Of a stretch of 64,000 nt of DNA, positions 31,743 to 53,400 are shown in pieces. Source of the stretch: Halocaridina rubra (lineage: Eukaryota; Arthropoda; Malacostraca; Decapoda; Atyidae); contig JAXCGZ010007657.1 in the NCBI GenBank assembly GCA_037179515.1, positions 10,001 through 74,000 of the forward strand, written 5' to 3'. The notes under the pieces are model-generated. The model was given only the letters and a program-made list of their open reading frames with translations, had not been told where the DNA came from and did not search any database. The translations under genes and the position numbers were made by a program. Numbering within the stretch: position 1 is the stretch's first letter; every line of letters begins with the position of its first letter.

Positions 31743-34700
31743 AGACACTAGCTTGTACAGGTGGTTCATAGTTGTCAGGACGATCAACCTTGGCACCTAC
31801 ATCGTCACCGGCAGCAATGGCCTTTCCGCTTTCACCATGCATTTCCATCAATTTGTTAAGATCAAAACGGGGCTTCTTCAACACCTTGACCTGAGAAAAT
31901 TATACATCATTAATTACAAATACTGTACAATGAATTCAAATAAATCTACAATAAATATTCCACTTTCTATAAGTTAATCTTAAAGGAAGCTTCAATATAG
32001 AATTCTATATAAAAATTTACCGTGATCTCTCCTAATACAATATATAGCACTATCAGAATGACTACAACACTGAGACTGCAGCAATAAATAAAAAAGAAAT
32101 TCATAAAAATACTGACATACACTGATAAAAGAACTAAAATATGCCATTATCATGAAATAGAAACAGCTACAGCCATCAGGCCCAATGGCAGATCCTTGCA
32201 CACTTACCCTGTTGATGATCAAAACAGGGTGGTGGGAGGGAATCATGGCAGAATTTTATACTCAAGGAGCTAAAAGGAGTGACGGGGATATATTTATTTC
32301 AGGTGAATGTGCTCTCACTTGCCCACCCCCCTTACAAGAGGATTGTGGCCACTGTATATGTATGTCTGTATGAATGAAAGGAACTAAATTAGACAACATA
32401 CCTTGCGAATATGTACATCCTTGAGGGGATAAATGGAGTTGCAAGCCTTGCGAATATCATCAGCCATGGTGTCAGGAATAAGCTTGTTGACGACTTCTTT
32501 CAGTTCGCTGCCTGAGACCTCACGGGCGATAATATCTACCATCTTCTTGCGGATGTTTTTCACCTGCTGGTGTTGGGCATAGGTGGTTTTCTTTGTCTGA
32601 TTATTCATTCTCTCTGTGAAGCCAATGCAAAAGACTCGCAGACTGTAACCATCTGTGGTTTTAACATCTACATGAGCTTCAATGCAAGTCTGAAATACAA
32701 AATGGGGTTCAGCAGAAGGTTAGCTTTCTACGTCGTTAACACCTGATTACTGTATCTTCAAAATAGCAGGATACACTAAAACAAAAAATAATCAAGAGTT
32801 CCGAAAGCTAATTAGGATATAATTTTGGAATAGAAGCCTACAAGACAGTGACCAAGAAAGAGCAAATAATATTGTTATACTCTATATTCAAGTTCATAAT
32901 CCAATCAAAAGAAAACATTTTATAGTCAACAATAAAGTTTACAGTTTAAATATCATTTTTTTCCCCCAAATTACAACGACTGACTAGCAGAAACAATTTC
33001 ATAACCTCAACTGTGCATATTACAACTACAACAAATATTTTTTCTCCTGGCAGACTAGGGAACAACAACAAAAGCAACTCATTCTTCTCCTCCAATTACC
33101 CACCTGCCATTTCTTGACCATTGAACGCAGTTTATCTGTGGTCAGGTTAAATCCATAGAAGTTAGTAAGGACATTCTTGCCTTGCACTTCCTCAGCAATG
33201 AGGCGGAACTTGCGGAAGCTTCTTTCAGCATCACTTTCATTTTGCAGGTCAGCCAAAGACACTTCAAAGACTCGGCCCTTAAGACCTTCAGATGCAATCT
33301 CTGAAAATGACGAAATTAAAAAATTATATGATGCATTAAAGATCATGGTACCAAATCAATCAAGAAGCATAAAGCACATATGAAGAATATAACTCTCCAT
33401 TTACGCAGAGTTTATGCAATGAATTCATATAAAACTATGCACTACAAGTTGAATACACTATCATCGCTAAACGCAGCGTGAAAATTACCAAGAATCTGCA
33501 TGCTTATCATTGGTGCTTCTGGTACCAGAGTAACAAAAATAGAAAAATATTTTTCCACAGCTCTGAATATGATACTTGAAACAAGAGCAAGCCTGCATGC
33601 AGATAATAGTTCTTGGATCATCTTAAAATCTCATCCACTTCCAAAGTCTCGCTGTAACTATATAAATCCAACAAATATTACCAAGTATAACAACCAAAGA
33701 GCAGTGCAATATTCTACAATTATCAGCATTATAAAGGTAGTCGGATGAGTTTATCTCAACTTACTGCTTTTGTTTCTAATTATCCCCTTACTTATACGCA
33801 TGTTCTATCTCTTGCAATCTGACTGCAATACTGAATATGTAAATTTCAAAGAGCTTAACAAGGTAAGAAATTACAAGCACTGCCTTTATCTGTATTAGTA
33901 TATAGTGGATTTATTAATCTAACATTTTAAATGAGTTATCAAGACAAGAAAACAAACTTGAGACCAATGAGTATTCTATCACAATTCTATATAAACTTCA
34001 GTGGCCACAACATAATACTGTATATGAAAATGTTCCCAAAAACTGTTTCAACCTCGCAATACACCAGAGGATGACATTTCACTGAACTGCAAAAAAATAA
34101 CTCACCATAACAATCATGTATTTAGGCTGAGTTCTGTTAGCATTATGAAATTAATATAAATGAAAAGTTTAGGTAAAAAAAAAATAAGATTGTGGTAAGA
34201 AAAGGCAAAACAATTTCAACACAAAGAAAAGTCGTATTTCACAGAGGAGCAAGTTTCTAATATACACAGGAATTCTTAAAGCTCACAGCTAAGAAAAATG
34301 CTGTCATACGCCTTACAGCTAAAATTAATTTGCTAATACTTTAATGAACTTTCTCAGGGTATTACAATTTCTAATCCACATCAAGAATTACAAGCATACA
34401 CAGTCTATTTCAATGCACGTCTATAAATGAAAACAATATGTATATAATTGATGTGAGCAATAAATACATGGAAATACTTTACAAATCAGTCATTCACCTG
34501 AGGAAATTCCTATCACATCTCATATCTACTTTAGCTGTTTACGCACCAACACAGCAATACTGCATAGGTGCATTCAGGATATTAAGTGATGAAATTATAT
34601 AAAGTACAAATATCAATAATAATACGAAGCTAGAACTAGGTCAAAGGTCGTGTTTTCGGTGCATCTGTTGTGATTCCTACTCATTAAAATTTAGTATTTT

Positions 34701-35826
34701 AAATCTAAATCTTTAAATTTAAATCTTAACCTCACCAGGACAGATTGTCGACCAATAAAAGATAAAACTAAATATCAAGAGATCAAAATCAATCTCCAGC
34801 GATATTGTTTGTCTGTAATTCATTGTATTTTACATAATTGTCTCAATAATTATCAATTAATATCCCTAGTTTTAAAGATTCCAAGTCAAGGAAAATCTGC
34901 GACCTTGCATTTAAGTATAAAAAGAAGGAAGGAGAGACTTTCTGTACCACAAAACCAAAATTTCTATTTTCACCACAAAACCAACAGTATGATGGTCCAG
35001 TCTAAAAAAATCCTGCTAAACTGCATCTTTTCCGGCAGTTGTAACACCTTCCTAGTTTCAGTGGAATTTTACAAAAATACAGTGAAGAAAACCAGGTGAT
35101 TTTTTAAAAATACACTCTTATATGCTAAGAAATAAAAACTATACTTCTGGTTAGGATACTCTTTATGAATCCTTCCAAACTTATTTAGTTTCTTTAAGTT
35201 AAGTTTGTTAGGTTTGGTTACCTAAGTCAGGTTTAGTTCAAAACAATCAAGGGTGCATAAAACGAATCTTTACCATATTACGTATGGTTTTGTAAGTACC
35301 CCCAAAACATTATAACTACAGTATTTACGTTTGATACAGTGTGAAAGTATATTTAATTAATCAAAAGTTTTAAAAAATAAGATATATATTTCATACACTA
35401 AGACTTACTTGTTCCCTGTGTTCTGTTGATTAGGGTTTTGCCAACATTGCGATTGGTAAACAATGCTGGAGATTTTACCTCATACCAATCTTTACGGGTG
35501 AAGGGATCGACTCTGGAAATAAAAAATAAAAAACTTAAATGAAATATGTAAAATGAATATGGCAATAAATATAAAATACTTTGGCACCCGCTGACAAATA
35601 TGCGGCCAATCTCGCTCAGAGCACACGAACGGGTGAAAATCCAACACACCTCTAAATTTCATCACATTTCATCTACCACATTTTAAAATATAACTTCATT
35701 TTATAATGCCCGAAACCTCAAGGAACAATTAAATACTAATTGACTGCATTGTGATGACACTTACACCTTCTTCTTGCCTCCCTTTTTGCCGGATTTATTA
35801 AGGCCCTTATTCTTTCCGACAGCCAT
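31741..35826 (-). CDS. RpS3A: 40S ribosomal protein S3a (eS1)
   Basis: Five exons join in frame: 35826-35765, 35512-35409, 33300-33104, 32689-32402 and 31890-31741 (266 aa; animal orthologues are about 264). The protein starts [20 protein letters not shown], the basic N-terminal tail of the family. Family blocks follow in order: [57 protein letters not shown], and the C-terminal YEPPVQASV. It is a structural component of the small ribosomal subunit and acts in the cytoplasm. All four introns are GT-AG. The first one is phase 2. The 2.1-kb intron 2 and the others hold no obvious snoRNA. Codon use and the intact frame suggest a functional gene. I found no convincing pyrimidine-tract start site. 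Confidence 0.97.
32212..32372 (+). repeat. Rep-A copy in RpS3A intron 4
   Basis: CAGGGTGGTGGGAGGGAATC, GGAGCTAAAAGGAGTGACGG and CACCCCCCTTACAAGAGG match the plus-oriented half of Rep-A. It is antisense to the host gene. Confidence 0.72.
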
Positions 35827-38063
35827 GGTTGCTGGGAGAGCGAGCAGAGATGGTAAGCATAACAGTTTTCTTCTTCTTAGTATTTTGGTCGTAGGAAATT
35901 GGAATGTCAAGTGGTCCCATTCGTCTTCTAGATATAATTTATTTATCTTATTTATTTATTATAATATATCGTTATTTTATTTGCTTAGAGTTTTATTTTA
36001 TTTTTACTTTTATGCTATTTATCTATTTATATGTTTGTTTATTCATTTATTCTTAAAACTAATAGGAAACATTATGATAGGAGTATTTTGGGGGGGTCAA
36101 AAGTTCAAAGGCATAATTTTTTTTAAATTATGAGAAGAGAAAAGTAATTATGATTATATGCAGGGCTAGAACGAATCATTATAGAAACGAAGAAAATTTC
36201 TGACATTTATCAAACCTAATTCTTGATACAGAAATTAAAGTTATAAGAGAGATATTGAAGAGGGTTATTATATATTTATTGTCTGCTGTTCAAAAAAGTA
36301 AGTTCTTGTACAATAGAGACAGGTACTTATGATTATATTCTGCGACCATATGGAAAATAAAGAAAAATATAGATACACGAAAGACTTACTGACTACCTAA
36401 GATTATATATACATGAATCCTAAATAATAATTTTATCTATTATTCATTACTTATAGCATATGGATACTTCATTAATATGTAAAATATCATATGTCCTATT
36501 TCACAAAACTGAAATAGTGAGGGGACTTTCGCACTGTGTTGCTGGTAGTGTCTATCAAACTCTAAACTTAACCAGTCTAGGAATCCTAACATTATCCTCA
36601 CTTAAACATATTATACTGTAAATAGAGGAAAATTCATTATTAGCTATATTGATTATGGGATTTATTTTTTCTTTTATCCTTCTTCCTATGCATTATCACT
36701 CGGACCAACTTTCGCCATTAGTTTGTGATAAATTGAAGTTGATTCCGTTTATAGATACTGAATGATTCTCCATTCATTTTTTACAATTTCAAGCTCTGTA
36801 TGGTTGAAGACAAAAGTGCACTTATTTTGTTTAGTGTCATGAAGGAATTGTATTCAGGTGTTTAGTTTTGAGCACAATGTTATTTTCACGTTTGGTGATA
36901 AGTATCTGATGTTTAACTCTTTTTTTTATCATTTTCTTGCTTATAGAGTAGGATGGGTTAAACCTCATCTAGTGTCTTTAAAATGCTATAATGATATTCA
37001 AGGGCTTTATTTTTTTTAAATGTTTAGCACTCTAATTTTCTTTTTAAGAATCAAAGAATCGTAAAAACTAATCTCTTAAAGTATATTACTAGTAATTTAG
37101 TATTAAGGCCAACGACGTCATAATAAACATTTATTGCAAGAGATGAAAAAATAATGCTACTTATGGAGCATATTAGAATTAAAATTAACTGCACGTATAG
37201 CACAAATGATGCACTATATCCATAAATACATTCTTTTGTCAAGTCATTTGGGACATCAACAGAAAGTGTAAAAATGCTTTTGCAATGAAAGATGCGATTC
37301 GTGACGGTGTTTTTGACACTATTTATATATCATAGGTGTAATTATTAAAGTATGTTGCTCTCTCGAGACAATGAAGAATATTTTCAGGCTAGATAAACGT
37401 CACATAATATTTAAGTGTACTAATAAAGAAACTCCGTGTATTTTGGTTGTTTAGAGATGAAAATTCATATCCATTGACAAAGGACAACCAACTTTTCCGT
37501 ATACGCCCTCCAATACGACAAGATATCATTCAGTTATAGAGTATGGTGGGGAAAAAATAAAATAAAAATAGAAATTGTTCAATATAATAAGAAATAATAT
37601 GCTGGTAATTAAGTTAGAGTATATCTTATTATCTAAGAAAGTTTCACATGTATTATGGCTAGTTGCATTCTTTAGAAGTCTGCTTTATTTTTATAAACCC
37701 TTGTAAGTAATTACATAAACTAATTTCCTATTCCAAGACACACTAAATCCCATTTCATCATTGAAATTGCTTGTTATCTTTCAAAGACACTGTGTGCGCA
37801 CAGGGTTTTATTTTTTTTTAATTCATAATAGAATAATTTTAAAATTGCTATATATGTATTTTTGTAAATTTACTTTTAACCCAATGCATTTAAAAATATT
37901 TCATTAATAATAAATGTACATAAATTGTGCTTAATTCGAAAAGTAAACTTACTTCTACACCATGTCGATATTTTGAGTTTGTTTTGGTTTGTGCTGTCAG
38001 TGATCAACTCCCACTTTTGGGGCTTATTATAAGGGTCGTCGTTATATTTTCATAAATTTCCTC
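35827..38063. promoter_or_regulatory. Divergent intergenic region between RpS3A and TMEM192
   Basis: RpS3A is transcribed to the left and TMEM192 to the right from this 2.2-kb AT-rich interval, so both promoters should lie here. I see no TATA box, CpG cluster or shared core that I could defend. Open frames at 35774-36133 and 37051-37242 are not coding-like. Confidence 0.4.
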
Positions 38064-47724
<9,661 letters not shown>

Positions 47725-47830
47725 TAGGTAGGAGCTAAGAAGAGTGATTTACGTTTATAAGCTTCTTTTGAATGTTTGTGCTTTTGACTCTGTCAATCCT
47801 CTTATATGGGGGATTGCAGCCATTGCATTA
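47725..47830 (+). repeat. Rep-A 3' end fragment
   Basis: TGCTTTTGACTCTGTCAATC CTC and GGGGGATTGCAGCCATTGCA match the Rep-A ends at 32.3 and 38.7 kb. Confidence 0.6.
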
Positions 47831-47904
47831 ATAGTAGAAATACAGTACTATAGTTACCTTTGTGGATGATTGTTGCTGGCATACGTTGATGGCAGAGGAG
47901 AAGG

Positions 47905-49864
47905 AGGGGGACTAATTATTGGAAGGAGTCCCCTTCCATAAAAACGTTAGGGAACTCTTCCAATACAGGCTGTATTTCTGGCATTTTTTCTCTCTCTCTT
48001 TTGGTAGCTGCTTCCCTGCCTACTGGCACAAGGAAACGATCCAGAGAAATTTGTCTCTTTCTTGTTTGGTAAATTTTCCTAAAAATATTTATTGCATTGT
48101 CATTTACCATGTTCAGTACTCTAGTGCCCACAGTTTTATCTGGGTGATGATTCTCAATAAAAGCCTGCACATCATTCCACTTACTAAAAATTTCTTTAAC
48201 TCTTCATTGGACACCTTTACCCTCGCATCCCCCTCCTCCACTGACTGCTCCTCTTGGGGATTCTTCACTTGTTCACGTTGCAACTCAAGTAATTCATCGG
48301 TGGTAAGTTCTTTGTGGTCTTCCACCAGCTTCTCCACATCCTCTTCATTAACCTCCATGCCCAAACTTTTGCCCGTGGCCACAATTTCACTCACAATTTG
48401 AATTGAGAACTCCTGCTTGAAACCTGGCCAAAGTTTCCTCCAGGTGGAGTTCAACGTGCGATGTGAGACCTCCTTCCATGCTTTTTCAATGAAGCCAATG
48501 CAGTGGAGGATATTAGAGTGGTCTTTCCAGATATCATGAAGGGTCAAATCCGTGTCATTGGTGACCTGGAAACACCTGGCAAAGAGACCCTTCGTATATA
48601 ACTTCTTAAATTTGGAAATTACCTGCTGGTCCATGGACTGGAGGATAGGAGTGGTGTTAGGAAGCAGAAATTTTACTTTTATGAAGTCGTACTGTATAGC
48701 AAGATCTTCCACACCTGGAGGATGGGCAGGAGCATTATCCATTATGAGGAGACACTTAAAGGGCATCATTTTCCTCAAGATATTTCTTCAATGCTGGCGC
48801 AAACACGTCAATAAACCACTCTAGGAATAAAATCCTTATGACACAAGCCTTTGGATTTGACCTCCACATTTCTGGAAGGCTAGCCTTCAACACATTATTG
48901 CGCTTAAAACACACGGATTTTCTGAGTGGTAAACTAAACAAGGCTTGATCGTAAAGTCCCCACTTCGATTATCGCACAATGAAAGTGTCGGCCTGTCTTT
49001 CATTGGTTTGTGGCCAGGCAGTGACTTCGCCTCTTGGGTTATATAAGTTCTTTTGGGCATTTTCTTCCAAAAGAGTCCCGTTTCATCACAGTTAAAAACT
49101 TGTTGCGGAATATAACCTGCACTCTCGATAAAATTAGCAAATTCCTTCACTTAAGAATCCAGTGCCTTTTGGTTGGAACTAGCCGCCTCTCCATGTCTAA
49201 TGACGCTATAAATTCCAGTTCATTGATGAAAGTGTGCAAACCAGCTTCTGCTGGCTTTAAATTCGTCAACTTTAGCACCACTAGAACTTGGATAGTTTGC
49301 TACTAAATTTTGGTGGATTTGCAGAGCCTTAGCGCTAATACTATCTCCAACCATCTATTTTTCATTTATCCACACAAACAATAACTTCTACCTCTTGTAT
49401 TAACTGTGACCTTTTTCTTCGTTAATATATTTACTCCCTTAGCCACGTCAGCTGCCTTATAGATCTCTTTACTCTTCAAAATAGTACAGATAGTCGATTT
49501 CGCCATGTTATACTGCTTTGCGAGATCAGACACGCGAACACCATTTTCATGCTTAGAAATTATTTCTTTCTTAATTTCCACTGTTATGTGTCTAGGGTGT
49601 TTGACGCCACTGTTACTAACACTTTTAACTTTCTTATGAGCCATAATAAGGGCTATCTGAAAGGCAAGACAATGGAATAAAGCAAGACCTACGAACTACA
49701 CAGCGCAGACACCAATGCAGAACTGAGAGCTGGCGAGCAGGATACATGGTTGCCTGGCTGATGCATTTGTGTTCATGGGTTGGTTTTTGTTCATGATTTG
49801 GGGTAAAAATTTATTCAATACTTTGTTTGTGGGAACAGGCGTTCATGGGGTGGGGTCACCACTG
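47905..49864 (-). mobile_element. Degraded Tigger/pogo-type DNA transposon
   Basis: Minus-strand fragments cover a whole transposase in order. 49644-49366 is the CENP-B-type N-terminal helix-turn-helix (SDLAKQYNMAKSTICTILKS). 49150-48887 is the DDE N-terminal half (NCDETGLFWKKMPKRTYI). 48778-48113 is the DDE core (LLIMDNAPAHPPG, followed by TTPILQSMDQQVI). 48170-47916 is the C-terminus. Several frameshifts and stops separate them, so it cannot make transposase. The right end reads GGGGTCACCACTG followed by TA, that is, TA-CAGTGGTGACC on the minus strand, the expected Tigger terminus. The left terminus is not clear; a TA-CAGT at 47841 is a weak candidate. TMEM192 and the CUB gene flank it and converge on it. 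Confidence 0.92.
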
Positions 49865-50495
49865 TATTTCCAAGTGTTTCAAGGCTGATTTTGAGGCCAG
49901 CATTAAAATTTTTGCTTATAATGAACTATTAATTGTAGTGAAGTTTAAATATTAACAATATTTATTTAATAGAGCAATTAGAAACCTTCATTTCTCTTCC
50001 TTAATAAGGACACTTATAAATTAGGAAGCATTACCTACAGGAATGTTATGTGCGAACAGTCCTATACTGTACTTACAAATAATTTCAGATCATGACAGGG
50101 TAAAATAAGAATAAATTATGTTAAGTGCATAAAAACAATGTTAGGTTATGACATGTATAATTATGGAAAAAATCTATATCATGTACTTTGGTCTGAAAGA
50201 GTACTAAACATTGTGATATTTAGTAATTAAAATGAAGAACTTCATGGAAATAAATTCAATTGTTTCTTTTAAACATTTACAGTTTTGCTTTCCTCATTTT
50301 ATTATGTTACTCTTGAAGAAATATTTAATATATATACAGTAATGGTTTACTATAAATTTATGCAGTTTACTTTGATATGTTTCAAATAATGTTTATTACG
50401 ATGCTTGCTCTAGATTAAAAATTTTAAATGATGTCAAAGTACTCTTTACATATGTTACGCGTAGTAGAGGAGTGATAGGTCTGCGATAGACAGAA

Positions 50496-53400
50496 CTATT
50501 TGAAGAACTTAGCTAGCAGTAGGTCCTTTGTATCACGGATGAACTTGGGTTTGCACCTGAACCCAAGTTTGTTGTTTTTGTATTTGTTGGATCTGAAGTC
50601 CATGAGCATTACATTTGAATTAGACCTGCAAATACAAAACGTGAGATATATAATAATAGGTCATATGCATTAACAGGATTTGAAATAGACACAGAATTTA
50701 CAAAGCAAAAAAATTCCCTGTATCAAGCACACTATATAGTTTGTATAAAGCAAATGAGCCTGTCATGGGCAAGCATTAGAGAAGTTATTACATATTTAGG
50801 GTCAGATGAAGAGATAATACCTAAAATCTAAATGAAGCAAAGGATATGCAGCTACTGTACAGATTGCTGAGTTGAAAACCAGTGATAATTCAAAATTTTA
50901 TGTATGAAATGGTATATGGTTTTGCACATACAGTACATACTATATATTTTTCAATATACAAAATCATATGCCATAATTAGAAAGTTGGCTAAAATAATAC
51001 AGTAAGAAAAATAAGAGCAGTGGAAAAATAAATTCTTCTGTAATTGATTTTATTCACATGCTAAGTTCCTCTGGAGTTAATCTTATTTATATGCTATAAG
51101 GCCAACAACTGCATGTCTAAAGATTGACCAAGACCAACCAGTGTTTCAGAATTCCAAGACCAGGCCTCAGGTGTGTCTTTTTTTATCTTGGCCCCATCAA
51201 CCATGCTTGTCTTACTCATTAAGTTAGTTATAATTCCATCCCAGTTCATGCTATCCTGCACGCTTGATACCTCTCACCTTCCTGGATGTTAAGGCCTACA
51301 ATGACATGGGTTCACTGACTCTTTTACAAAAACAAAATTTTTTGTCAGCAACAGACAATATTCAAAATATTCCATTAGGTTTCAGAGAAAAACTTTTACT
51401 TACATGACTTCTTTCTCCCGTAGCTCATCCCCACAGTATGTCATTGGTCGACCATCAGTAATAATGAGAAGGTAGTCCATACATCTTTTACCTCTCTTGG
51501 GCTTGAGGTCAAATTCAGAGCATCTCAGGACAATGTGGTGGCCCTCTGGTGCCTAATATTTCATTACATAATTAGAATGGATATATTTGCAATTATTACT
51601 ATCCTGAGATGAGCTTAAAAAAAATTGCTATAATTGCATCATATTATTGTGAGCTTCACCTAGTTTATCTGTGTGAAAAAGAAATCAGCTTTAATGAGAT
51701 ATATGAAAAGGAAAAGCATATATTTGACTCATGAAACCTACTGTCACTCTCCAGACGCAGTTAATATCTCTTGGATAAGGCTCAGGGAAGTCTGGTGTAG
51801 TAATTGGGTCTTCCAATTCCACTAAGCCTCCACATAAATAATGGGGAGAGACCATAAGCTGGAAACCCATTCCTGAAGCACCATTACCTCCTACAACAAA
51901 CTCTATGACAATGATATCTTCGGTGGTTTTGAAGTCAATTTCTTCTTCGTTGCAGTATCTAAAAATAAGAAATACTTCTGAGTAATTTTGCATATGTACT
52001 GTATTCAGAATAAAGTGCCTTTATGTACTAATACCTATTGTATTATACTTAAACCCACCAACAGGGCGACATTTACTTATGTAGTATGCAGAAATAACAT
52101 GTATCAAGTACCCTGTATTGATTTGCAAATACAATAAATATACATTAAGGGCCAACATGAAAAAGCAAAACTACTTCACACAATATTTTCCCACGTTCAT
52201 GTTTATTGTTTACTAAGTGCTTCTGTAACTAGCATTAACCATTAAGCTACACAACACCCTTACGTACGGAGAAAACACTAAGACCCTTTTGTGACATGAC
52301 ACTAACTACCTTATGGTATTGTTTACACAACAATTCAGTAATTTAAGCCATTCATCTACAACCTAAGAAAAAATCCAAGGAGATTGCATAAAGGAAGACA
52401 TATTCAACCTGGAAAGTTATTTAGTCTTTCACATACCTTGAAACTTGTACGTTATCCATGTGTTAAATGCATAAAAATTCAATAATATGAATGAAATAAC
52501 GTGCATGATACAAATTCAGTAATCATTTGATGAAACTCATAAGAATCAACAATATAATGTAGTACAAGAAAATAGTATGGCTAACTCTGCAAAATGCTTC
52601 ATAGCATATGTATATCACTATATAACATAGCAATCTCCACTTAATCTTCCCTAACTATAGTACACAGCTTACTCATGAATTTTACCTTGGCAATGTTGGG
52701 CAGCGTTATAATATGGTTATAAGCCATGCACACAATATCCAATTTCCAATCTTGGTTATCACATAGCTTCTAACCACAAGCTTGTTAGATGGTTGATTGC
52801 AATGTTTTTTCTCGAGTCAACATTTTTCATATACTGATTATGAGCTTACTTAATGCAGATATCGTGTTCAGTAATAATGCAGTGCTATCAATGCAACTAC
52901 CAACTGTGTTTAACTGTGTGAATGTTCTCTGTTGCAGATGTCACATATATCTAATATGGAGTTTCTTTTGGAGTAGGATTTTAGGCTCCATGGAAAAAGA
53001 TAAATATAGCCTATACAGTATAGCATACCTCTCAATACTACCCAGCTCATCATCTAAATCATCTTCATCAGCAATGCTCAGGTAAGAAGAGGAACACTGG
53101 TCATCATTGGAGCTATCAAATAATTCGACCATTCCAGTTATTCGAACACCATATTTATCAACATCTAGATCCTGAAATAAATATATGTAGAATGTATTCC
53201 ACTACATCTAAGGCCAGTGTCACCTTCTCACTTCCTAGGAATCATGTATCCTAAAAACTTTTTTATTTTGCCAATGACTATAAAATGAGCAGTTTTTGAA
53301 ATAAAAAAAAATAATAAAAGTTATATTCATCATCATTTTGATGATAGATTTTGCTGGCTGGAGAGAGAGAATACTAAAATAAGTAAATAAAAACATATAT

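Noticed and set aside
31579..31977. 132-codon plus-strand frame
   Set aside because: It is the antisense shadow of RpS3A exon 5.
35609..35668. Possible C/D-box snoRNA in RpS3A intron 1 (minus strand GTGATGA then CTGA)
   Set aside because: The box spacing is only about 45 bases and no terminal stem or C'/D' boxes are evident. RpS3A introns host snoRNAs in vertebrates, so I looked, but the evidence is too weak.
47919..48824. Plus-strand frames of 160 and 90 codons
   Set aside because: They are antisense shadows of the Tigger transposase.
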